From Alphaproteobacteria bacterium (GTDB taxonomy: Bacteria; Pseudomonadota; Alphaproteobacteria; UBA9219): a stretch of 7,922 nt of DNA. The notes beneath the pieces are model-generated. The model was not told the DNA's origin. It searched no databases and saw only the letters and a list, made by a program, of their open reading frames with translations. The stretch covers positions 1 to 7,922 of the forward strand of contig JAQUUS010000060.1 of NCBI GenBank assembly GCA_028693775.1, given 5' to 3'. Positions 1 to 5,649 of the stretch are shown piece after piece (the first letter of the stretch is position 1; the number at the start of each line of letters is the position of its first letter). Position numbers and translations under genes: made by a program.

Positions 1-2351
1 CGGTCATATTCGCCTACAAGATGATGGGACTCGGCTATGCGAACGCCTGCAAGGCTGGCATTTCGTTCGGCAAGGACGACCTCGTCATCCCGGCCGCGAA
101 GCAAACGCTCATCAAGAAGGCGCAAGGCCAGGTCGATGAATACGAACAGCAGTATCAGGACGGCCTGATCACCCGCGGCGAAAAATACAACAAGGTCGTC
201 GACGTGTGGTCAACCTGCACCGAAAAGGTTGCCGAAGAAATGATGAAAGGCATCACCGACTCGGGCAGGGGCAAGATCAACTCGGTATACATGATGGCTC
301 ACTCGGGCGCCCGCGGTTCGGCCGCCCAGATCCGCCAGCTCGCCGGCATGCGCGGCCTGATGGCCAAGCCGTCTGGCGAAATCATCGAGACGCCGATCAC
401 CTCGAACTTCAAGGAAGGCCTGACGGTTCTCGAATACTTCAACTCAACCCACGGCGCCCGCAAGGGTCTGGCCGATACGGCGCTCAAGACCGCAAACTCC
501 GGTTACCTGACCCGCCGTCTCGTCGACGTGGCTCAAGACGCCATCATCACCGAAATCGACTGCGGCACCGAGAAGGGCCTCAACGTCAAGGCGGTTATCG
601 AAGGCGGCGAAGTCATCGCTCCTTTGTCCGAGCGTATTCTCGGACGTTCGGCGTTGCATGACGTCGTGAACCCGAAGACGAAGGAAATCATCGTCCCGGC
701 GGGCACGCTGATCGAAGAAACGCAGATCGATCTGATCGACAAGGCCGGCATCGACATGGTCTCCATCCGTTCGGCGCTGACCTGCAAAACCGAGCTTGGC
801 ATCTGCGCCAAGTGCTATGGCCGCGACCTCGCGCGCGGAACGCCCGTAAACGTCGGCGAAGCGGTCGGCGTCATTGCGGCGCAGTCCATCGGCGAGCCGG
901 GCACGCAGCTGACCATGCGTACGTTCCACATCGGCGGCGCGGCTCAACGCGGCGCTGAGCAGAACTCGGTCGAAGCGTCGTTTGACTCGAAGATGCAGAT
1001 CAAGAACAAGAACGTCGTGGCGAACAGCGAAGGCAGAAAAGTGGTCATGAACCGCAACTGCGAAATCGTGCTGCTCGACGCCGACGGCCGCGAGAAGGCG
1101 CGTCACCGGGTTCCCTACGGCGCGAAGCTGCTCGCCGAGGAAGGCGCAGCGGTCAAGAAAGGCCAGAAGCTGGCCGATTGGGATCCGTACACGATGCCGA
1201 TCATCACCGACCGCGAAGGCACGGCGCACTATGCCGACCTCGTGGAAGGATTGTCGTTCAGCGAAGTGGTCGACGAAGCGACGGGTATCTCGTCCAAGAA
1301 GGTCGTCGACTTCCGTCAGCAGGCCCGCGGCGCTGAATTGCGTCCGCGCATCGTCCTGCACGACAAGAAGGGCGAGGTCATCAAGCTGTCCAACGGAATG
1401 GAAGCCCGTTACTTCCTGCCTGTGGACGCGATCCTCAACATCGAAAACGACACGCACGTCAAGCCGGGCGACATTCTCGCCCGCGTCCCGCGCGAAAGCA
1501 CCAAGACCCGCGACATCACGGGCGGTCTGCCGCGCGTCGCCGAGCTGTTCGAAGCCCGCCGTCCGAAGGATTTCGCGATCATTTCGGATATCGACGGCCG
1601 CATCGAATACGGCAAGGACTACAAGACCAAGCGCCGCATTATCGTCCGTCCGATGGACGAAACGATCGAGCCGCGCGAATACCTGATCCCGAAGGGCAAG
1701 CACATTGCCGTTCAGGAAGGCGACATGGTCCAGAAGGGCGACCTTCTGATCGACGGCAACCCCGTTCCGCATGACATTCTGGCCGTTCTTGGCGTTGAGG
1801 CTTTGGCCGACTACATCATCAACGAGATTCAGGAAGTCTACCGGTTACAGGGCGTGAAGATTAACGACAAGCACATCGAAGTCATCGTTCGTCAGATGCT
1901 GCAAAAGATCGAAGTCACGGACTCCGGCGACACGACCTTGCTGGCTGGCGAGCTTCTCGACCGCGGCGAATTCCTCGCCGTCAACGAGAAGGCGATGCTC
2001 GAAAACCTGCGTCCCGCTCAGGGGCAGGCGGTCTTGCAAGGCATCACGAAGGCGAGCTTGCAGACCCGGTCGTTCATCTCTGCCGCATCGTTCCAGGAAA
2101 CGACCCGCGTTCTCACCGAAGCGGCCGTGTCGGGCAAGGTCGATACGCTCGAAGGCCTCAAGGAGAACGTCATCGTCGGCCGTCTTATCCCGGCCGGAAC
2201 GGGCTCTGTTGTCAACCGTCTGCGCCGGATTGCGGCGGGACGCGATCTCGAAGCCGACAGGCTGGATCAGGAAAAGACCAAGGCTGCCTTGGAAGCTGCA
2301 GAAGCCGCCAAGGTCGAAGAGCAGCCCGCGGACGAAAATCCGATGGGTTAA
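1..2351 (+). CDS. rpoC: DNA-directed RNA polymerase subunit beta' (RpoC), C-terminal part, 5' end outside window
   Basis: This is the catalytic large subunit of RNA polymerase. About 782 C-terminal residues are present of a protein usually near 1,400 residues long; the first complete codon starts at position 3 and the gene ends with TAA at 2349-2351. The segment SGARGSAAQIRQLAGMRG lies near 303-356. The bridge helix, starting THGARKGLADTALKTANSG, begins near 447. The second zinc site has Cys codons at 561, 783, 804 and 813. The trigger loop, with the motif QLTMRTFHIGG, lies within about 864-950. A long insertion follows, resembling the beta-barrel-containing SI3 insertion of proteobacterial beta'. 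The chain then returns to TRDITGGLPRVAELFEAR (about 1510-1563) and the conserved ITKASL...FISAASFQETTRVLT block near 2040-2118. The tail is Ala/Glu-rich. All key residues seen are conserved and nothing suggests a broken gene. The insertion pattern and wording fit Alphaproteobacteria. Confidence 0.98.
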   Translation, partial: VIFAYKMMGLGYANACKAGISFGKDDLVIPAAKQTLIKKAQGQVDEYEQQYQDGLITRGEKYNKVVDVWSTCTEKVAEEMMKGITDSGRGKINSVYMMAHSGARGSAAQIRQLAGMRGLMAKPSGEIIETPITSNFKEGLTVLEYFNSTHGARKGLADTALKTANSGYLTRRLVDVAQDAIITEIDCGTEKGLNVKAVIEGGEVIAPLSERILGRSALHDVVNPKTKEIIVPAGTLIEETQIDLIDKAGIDMVSIRSALTCKTELGICAKCYGRDLARGTPVNVGEAVGVIAAQSIGEPGTQLTMRTFHIGGAAQRGAEQNSVEASFDSKMQIKNKNVVANSEGRKVVMNRNCEIVLLDADGREKARHRVPYGAKLLAEEGAAVKKGQKLADWDPYTMPIITDREGTAHYADLVEGLSFSEVVDEATGISSKKVVDFRQQARGAELRPRIVLHDKKGEVIKLSNGMEARYFLPVDAILNIENDTHVKPGDILARVPRESTKTRDITGGLPRVAELFEARRPKDFAIISDIDGRIEYGKDYKTKRRIIVRPMDETIEPREYLIPKGKHIAVQEGDMVQKGDLLIDGNPVPHDILAVLGVEALADYIINEIQEVYRLQGVKINDKHIEVIVRQMLQKIEVTDSGDTTLLAGELLDRGEFLAVNEKAMLENLRPAQGQAVLQGITKASLQTRSFISAASFQETTRVLTEAAVSGKVDTLEGLKENVIVGRLIPAGTGSVVNRLRRIAAGRDLEADRLDQEKTKAALEAAEAAKVEEQPADENPMG

Positions 2352-2369
2352 TCGGTTTCCCCGGTTCAC

Positions 2370-2407
2370 AAAAAACCCCTTCGGGCATTGTCCGGAGGGG
2401 TTTTTTT
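2370..2407 (+). terminator. Intrinsic terminator after rpoC
   Basis: A 15-bp stem pairs 2370-2384 (A-run, CCCC, TTCGG) with 2392-2406 (CCGGA, GGGG, T-run), with one G-T wobble and a 7-base loop at 2385-2391. It is followed directly by seven T residues (2401-2407, partly within the stem). It begins 18 bases after the rpoC stop. The A-rich upstream arm makes it potentially bidirectional, but no gene converges on it from the right. Confidence 0.93.
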
Positions 2408-2474
2408 ACGATATAGTTTCAAGGATTTTTTGTATAAAAAACGTATTGTTTAAATTCATAAACAGATTTTGAAA

Positions 2475-3245
2475 ATGACAACAGGCAAGAATTTTTTACG
2501 CAGGTTGACGGGCAAAAAGATCGAATCCGCGTCTTGCGAGATAAGCGCTCCGGCCGAAAAGAAAGCTTTGCCCGAAAAAAAGAATCCCACGCTGTTTTTC
2601 CCGCACTGGGTCCAAAATCTCGGAGGTCCCGACGACTTTCCCGTTTGCCACATCAGCGGAAGCGATTTGTGTTTTGAGGATTCCGGCTTGTCCGCAAAAG
2701 AAACCTGCGAGGAAATCGAAAAAATCTTTTCGTTTTTATGGATGTCGGATAGCGCGGGCATATTCGAAATAGGCCGTGGCCTAATCTTGCAGAGCATGTA
2801 CGATAACCGAAAGGATATGGTTTGCGTATCCCACACGACAGCCTTTTTCCCTGACGGCTGCCTGCACAGCAAGGATTGCGATGAGCCCGTGAGGGCGACA
2901 TTCTATATTATCCAGTCGCAAGCGGCGAATGAGCAGAAACTCGCTCAACGCATGATCCAGAAAATGCTGAACTACCGTCTGTCAATCTATGCCGAGGAGA
3001 CCGAGATGAAAGAGGCGGTTCTCGAAAAAAAGAAGCCTGCGGGGTCGAGAAGGATCTATCCGCTTGGCTGGCTTGGGCTGGATCAGCCGATGCTGATCTT
3101 TCTGGACTATTCGATGTTCCAAAAGACAGTGGCGCTCTTTGGCTTTGCAGAGAATCCCCCGGTCCACGATCCGGAGCCGGAAGCGGCGGAACCTGATATG
3201 TCAGCGGCCGGAAAACAGCCCCTTCGTCGGAATTTTGATCTTTAG
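2475..3245 (+). CDS. Hypothetical protein, 256 aa, soluble, seven cysteines
   Basis: I do not recognise this protein. Starting at ATG 2475 it has 256 residues. A TTG two codons upstream (2469) is an alternative start. Neither start has a clear Shine-Dalgarno sequence, so the start is uncertain. The N-terminus is basic and lysine-rich (residues 1-37). The core is mixed alpha/beta-like, with seven Cys at residues 21, 58, 66, 78, 117, 129 and 135. A charged, probably helical stretch spans about 150-187. The C-terminus is acidic and proline-rich (PPVHDPEPEAAEPD, residues 228-241). No signal peptide or membrane helix is evident. The reading frame is long and uses codons plausibly, and the minus-strand frames opposite look like shadows. 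The gene follows the rpoC terminator, so it needs its own promoter, probably in the AT-rich 2408-2474. Its last 45 bp overlap, tail to tail, the minus-strand gene ending at 3201. Confidence 0.72.
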   Translation: MTTGKNFLRRLTGKKIESASCEISAPAEKKALPEKKNPTLFFPHWVQNLGGPDDFPVCHISGSDLCFEDSGLSAKETCEEIEKIFSFLWMSDSAGIFEIGRGLILQSMYDNRKDMVCVSHTTAFFPDGCLHSKDCDEPVRATFYIIQSQAANEQKLAQRMIQKMLNYRLSIYAEETEMKEAVLEKKKPAGSRRIYPLGWLGLDQPMLIFLDYSMFQKTVALFGFAENPPVHDPEPEAAEPDMSAAGKQPLRRNFDL

Positions 3246-3755
3246 CTTGTTTGGCCGTTCTGGTGCGTGCTTGACGGTTTCGAGCTTGCTCATAATGAGG
3301 TCCGTAAACTCGACAGTTTCGACGGGCCCGTCAATAACCATGCCGAAGCTTTTCCTCGTGCGGACCGTAAAGGCGGGATCGTTCAATTCCTTAATGAAGT
3401 CAAGGACCTGAGGAATTTCCTTACCGTCGTAATCATGGCGCTTGTCGATGATGTCGATGTGGACGATGCCGGTTTTTCTGACGGAAGCCTTGATGCTGAG
3501 ATCGACGCCCACAAGCATAAAATAAGCTTCCAGAAGCTTGCTGTTGATAGCGGTACGATGGAATTCGGGCGTTTTTTTCACGGCGTCGATGTCTGCCACG
3601 GGGTCAGGAGGGGGATCTTCCGGCGGAACAGAAAGCTTCCAGAGAAACTTGGAAGTTTCCCTCGTAAAGCAGCTTATGGACGGACGAGGAACCTCTTTTT
3701 CCCATTCTTCGTCGTCAATGAACGCTTCGTCCGAAAGATCATTACTGGAAAACAT
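3201..3755 (-). CDS. Hypothetical protein, 184 aa, paralogue of the 239-aa protein at 4444-5163
   Basis: The function is unknown. The N-terminal 60 residues are acidic and low in complexity, with DDEEWEKE at 14-21 and the proline-rich PPEDPPPDP at 44-52, and are probably disordered. A compact domain follows from about residue 67 to 160. It has an amphipathic helix (AINSKLLEAYFMLVGVDL, 69-86), a strand-rich part (HIDIIDKR, 99-106), and IDGPVETVEF at 141-150 followed by a helix. The tail is basic (KLKIKIPTK). The domain matches the minus-strand 239-aa protein in order and spacing, which supports the minus frame over the plus-strand frames opposite it. A good sigma70-like promoter lies 30-58 bases upstream of the start. 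The Shine-Dalgarno sequence is weak. No membrane segment is seen. The 3' end overlaps the convergent gene ending at 3245 by 45 bp. Confidence 0.78.
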   Translation of the reverse strand: MFSSNDLSDEAFIDDEEWEKEVPRPSISCFTRETSKFLWKLSVPPEDPPPDPVADIDAVKKTPEFHRTAINSKLLEAYFMLVGVDLSIKASVRKTGIVHIDIIDKRHDYDGKEIPQVLDFIKELNDPAFTVRTRKSFGMVIDGPVETVEFTDLIMSKLETVKHAPERPNKLKIKIPTKGLFSGR

Positions 3756-3784
3756 GTCAAAACCCGTAAACTAATAACCTTGTA

Positions 3785-3813
3785 ATAATAAATGCACGAA
3801 GCGCTACATTCAA
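3785..3813 (-). promoter_or_regulatory. Candidate sigma70-type promoter for the 184-aa gene
   Basis: Read on the minus strand, TTGAAT (3808-3813) and TATTAT (3785-3790) are separated by exactly 17 bases. They match the consensus boxes at 4/6 and 5/6 positions. The predicted transcript would start near 3778, giving a leader of roughly 23 bases before the ATG at 3755. The remainder of the divergent intergenic region (3756-3927) is AT-rich. On the plus strand it holds only weaker -10-like words, such as TATGAT at 3888-3893, with no convincing -35. Confidence 0.5.
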
Positions 3814-3927
3814 CAGCAACTTTTGGTTAAAACCGAAAAGAGTTAAATGGATACAACTTATACGAAAGCTACAGATTTGATACGATTTATGATATGACCG
3901 GAGACTATTGAATAGAGGATTTGAGCT

Positions 3928-4437
3928 ATGCAAGAGAACAGCGATTTTGTAAAAAATCTATATAGCCTTGAGCAAAGAAATTTGTCCCGCGTGGCCGATG
4001 CGCTTTTCCCCGAGACGAAGACGCACAGTGCCGAGGAACTTTATGATGCCAGATCGGCCATTCGTGCCAAATGGGGCGCCGCCGAACGGGAGATTGTTAC
4101 CAAAGACTTTTTGTGTGTTCCTGCGGCCTTGCTTCTGGGGGGCGCTTGCCTTTCATCCTTTGCTCACACTCAGGACGCGTCTTATGCTTGGCGGACCGTT
4201 TGTACACTCGGCGTTGCTTTATCCATCGCCGGAGTTACGATCGGGGGTGCCAATGTGGTTTTTCGACAGCTGTTTATCCGCATGGACGATACCGACCAAT
4301 ACAGCACCGATAAAGGATTCAAGCCGTCCGCAAGCAAGTCTGAAGATTGTGCCGTCTACAACAAAGCCGAGCGCAAAATCGACAAGATGATCCTGAAGCT
4401 TCAGAAGAAGAGAATGGCAGAGCCTTCCGTTGTCTAG
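3928..4437 (+). CDS. Hypothetical membrane protein, 169 aa, two predicted transmembrane helices
   Basis: I do not recognise a family. The start is supported by AGAGGA at 3914-3919, eight bases before the ATG. Residues 1-60 are charged and likely helical and cytoplasmic. Two hydrophobic segments follow, about 62-80 (LCVPAALLLGGACLSSF) and about 90-112 (small-residue-rich, with GVALSIAGVTIGGAN), separated by a short loop of about 10 residues. This is a helical hairpin. A basic and acidic tail of about 55 residues ends in a lysine-rich helix (KIDKMILKLQKKR, 150-162). Both termini are probably on the same, cytoplasmic, side. The gene is transcribed divergently from the 184-aa gene (172 bp between starts). 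It converges on the 239-aa gene with only 6 bases between the two stop codons. Confidence 0.78.
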   Translation: MQENSDFVKNLYSLEQRNLSRVADALFPETKTHSAEELYDARSAIRAKWGAAEREIVTKDFLCVPAALLLGGACLSSFAHTQDASYAWRTVCTLGVALSIAGVTIGGANVVFRQLFIRMDDTDQYSTDKGFKPSASKSEDCAVYNKAERKIDKMILKLQKKRMAEPSVV

Positions 4438-4443
4438 TCGCCG

Positions 4444-5163
4444 CTAAAGCCTGTTTGTATCCTTTGGCAGGGCAGGGGTATTGGCTTGCGCCAAAGGTCT
4501 TTCGGGATCGACGCAGGCGACGCATTCCTCCTCAATCCTTTTCATCAGGAACCTCGTGCACGCGAGGCTGTCCAGCGCAAGCTTTTCGCCGTCGCCGCCG
4601 ATGAGCTCATGAACGGTGTGTTTCTCAAAGCCCCTGCCGTTGTAGGGGGCATCTTCGCTTCCGCGCCTCATAAAAAGCTCGATGGTCGCCGGATGGCCGT
4701 CCTGCGCCGGGGTCGTCATGATGTAGGCATAGGAATTCCGGGCCAGCCGCGCGTTGGCCTCGAACAATTTGACGTTGATGGCAAAAAGAGCCCGTGCGGG
4801 CAAAGCCTCAGGCTTGAGACGGCCCAGAAGCTCTTTCGTAAGATCGGTGCTGTCCACAGGGCCGTCGGTTTCCGTTCCGTCATAGCCTTGCCGTGTCTTG
4901 ATTCCGAACGGCCTCAGGCGCGAGAAAAAGGTTTCGACGCAGGAGATGGAACTGGTCTGTCGGCAGTCCAGCCGGGTGTCGGATATGTTGAAAGAGGGGG
5001 CCAGCGTGTCGCCATGATCGTAAACGCAGGCGCTGACGCCGATATAGTCGATCCCGGAGGCGAGATAGCAGGCTTCGATGAGCAGGGCGTTGGCCTGCGT
5101 TCTGAAGAAAAGCGGCGAAGTCCTTATTTCTTCATGTCTTTTCAGTTTTTCGAGATGGTCCAT
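4444..5163 (-). CDS. Hypothetical protein, 239 aa, two related domains; paralogue of the 184-aa protein
   Basis: The function is unknown. Domain 1 (about residues 21-118) begins with a helix containing ANALLIEACYLASGIDY (24-40). It contains FGIKTRQGYDG (86-96) and TDGPVDSTDLTKELLGRL (99-116). This matches the order AINSKLLEAYFMLVGVDL, FTVRTRKSFG, IDGPVETVEFTDLIMSKL in the 184-aa protein. Domain 2 (about 124-213) starts with FAINVKLFEANARLA (127-141) and appears to be a diverged copy. Seven Cys are present (32, 46, 67, 75, 202, 214, 217). There is no signal peptide or membrane helix. The start at 5163 is supported by AAGGA seven bases upstream. The gene lies 10 bases after the stop of the 77-aa gene, so the two are probably cotranscribed and translationally coupled. 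A long plus-strand frame covers the same DNA but is rich in Gly/Arg and reads like an antisense shadow. Confidence 0.78.
   Translation of the reverse strand: MDHLEKLKRHEEIRTSPLFFRTQANALLIEACYLASGIDYIGVSACVYDHGDTLAPSFNISDTRLDCRQTSSISCVETFFSRLRPFGIKTRQGYDGTETDGPVDSTDLTKELLGRLKPEALPARALFAINVKLFEANARLARNSYAYIMTTPAQDGHPATIELFMRRGSEDAPYNGRGFEKHTVHELIGGDGEKLALDSLACTRFLMKRIEEECVACVDPERPLAQANTPALPKDTNRL
4461..4497 (+). repeat. Inverted repeat at a convergent gene end, possible weak terminator
   Basis: CCTTTGGC (4461-4468) and GCCAAAGG (4490-4497) are perfect 8-bp complements around a 21-base spacer. They are followed on the plus strand by TCTTT. The repeat lies 23 bases past the stop of the 169-aa gene and within the last codons of the opposing 239-aa gene. 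The large loop and short T-run make a terminator role uncertain, and it may be chance. Confidence 0.25.
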
Positions 5164-5170
5164 AAAGGCG

Positions 5171-5176
5171 TCCTTA
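5171..5176 (-). promoter_or_regulatory. Shine-Dalgarno overlapping upstream stop codon
   Basis: On the minus strand TAAGGA combines the TAA stop of the 77-aa gene (5174-5176) with an AAGGA ribosome-binding site. It sits seven bases before the ATG at 5163. This arrangement favours translational coupling and supports both the 77-aa reading frame and the chosen start of the 239-aa gene. Confidence 0.6.
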
Positions 5177-5407
5177 TAGCTGGGGAGAGGGAAGCTTCAG
5201 GCGGTTCCGATCCCGGCGAACGGGGGGCTTGCAGACATATTGGCTCAAGCGGCGGTAAAGGCGGTCCTTTTTGGGATAAAGGCCGTCCAGAATCTTTTCA
5301 ATGGGCTCGCCGTCCTCTGTCCATTTTCTGACGGAAAACGGGCCGCAATAGCCGTCCTCATCGTCCAGATCCGATATATCTTCGTTCCATTTTCTGACGG
5401 AAAACAT
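5174..5407 (-). CDS. Small hypothetical protein, 77 aa, with duplicated N-terminal FSVRKW motif
   Basis: No family is recognised. The peptide FSVRKWNED (residues 2-10) recurs as FSVRKWTED (24-32), exactly 22 residues later. The segment between is very acidic (DLDDED). The C-terminal half is basic (KKDRLYRRL, then PPVRRDRNRLK) and ends PSPQL. No membrane segment is seen. In favour of its being real: the 66-bp repeat spacing is a multiple of three, the ED codons after the repeat differ only synonymously (GAA GAT versus GAG GAC), the stop overlaps a ribosome-binding site for the 239-aa gene, and a promoter-like pair lies upstream. Against it: the ORF is short and has no strong Shine-Dalgarno sequence of its own (only GAAAGA). 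It begins MFS and has an acidic stretch, as does the N-terminal extension of the 184-aa protein. Confidence 0.55.
   Translation of the reverse strand: MFSVRKWNEDISDLDDEDGYCGPFSVRKWTEDGEPIEKILDGLYPKKDRLYRRLSQYVCKPPVRRDRNRLKLPSPQL
5320..5405 (-). repeat. Two exact 20-bp direct repeats, 66 bp apart
   Basis: The 20-base word at 5320-5339 is repeated exactly at 5386-5405. Read on the minus strand it encodes FSVRKW plus flanking bases of the 77-aa protein. Identity stops sharply on both sides at the DNA level, although the next peptide residues (x-E-D) remain conserved. Confidence 0.9.
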
Positions 5408-5464
5408 GATGAACGTCTTTCAAAAATGACGATGAACCGATAAAATCGCAACAAATACGCCTTA

Positions 5465-5493
5465 ATGCTATGTAACTTTCCGTATGCAGTCAA
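5465..5493 (-). promoter_or_regulatory. Candidate promoter for the 77-aa/239-aa gene pair
   Basis: On the minus strand TTGACT (5488-5493) and TAGCAT (5465-5470) are separated by 17 bases. They match the sigma70 consensus at 5/6 and 4/6 positions. The predicted start near 5458 gives a leader of about 50 bases before the ATG at 5407. Confidence 0.4.
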
Positions 5494-5520
5494 GTTGCGG
5501 AAGGGCCGCCTCTGTCTCCT

Positions 5521-5550
5521 TTGTATGCCAAGAGAGGCGCGTCTTATAAA
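5521..5550 (+). promoter_or_regulatory. Weak candidate promoter for dgt
   Basis: TATAAA at 5545-5550 resembles a -10 box (5/6). TTGTAT at 5521-5526 is a poor -35 (3/6) at 18-base spacing. Transcription would begin near 5557, leaving a leader of about 93 bases to the preferred dgt start at 5650. If correct, it rules out the TTG at 5521 as the translation start. Confidence 0.3.
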
Positions 5551-5649
5551 AAAGAGGCATTCCGTTGTGGGCCTTGCAATATTGGGGGCCCCGTGTTTAA
5601 CAGAACGTGCGCCATGGGCTTGCGCAGACAAGAAGAAAAGCTGGCCGGT

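Noticed and set aside
444..1772. 442-codon minus-strand open frame opposite rpoC
   Set aside because: Antisense shadow of a highly conserved gene. Its composition (Arg/Asp/Val/Leu-rich) is what results from C/G-rich third positions of rpoC.
2456..2872. 138-codon minus-strand frame opposite the 256-aa gene
   Set aside because: Shorter, Ser/Lys/Phe-rich shadow. The plus frame runs much longer through the same DNA.
3267..3785. 172-codon plus-strand frame opposite the 184-aa gene
   Set aside because: The minus frame has a good promoter and a paralogue. The plus frame has neither.
3834..3860. Two TTAA words upstream of the 169-aa gene as a CtrA-type site
   Set aside because: The spacing between the TTAA words is 12 rather than the 7 of the CtrA consensus.
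4486..5331. 281-codon plus-strand open frame opposite the 239-aa and 77-aa genes
   Set aside because: Gly/Arg-rich, with no ribosome-binding site. The minus-strand frames are better supported by paralogy, the stop/ribosome-binding overlap and an upstream promoter.
5571..5600. Palindromic words (CAATATTG, GGGGCCCC) in the dgt leader as a tRNA or riboswitch remnant
   Set aside because: No cloverleaf, T-loop motif or recognisable riboswitch core could be drawn around them.
5521..5649. 43-residue N-terminal extension of dgt from TTG 5521
   Set aside because: Does not resemble the family N-terminus, uses a TTG without a ribosome-binding site, and a -10-like box lies inside it.
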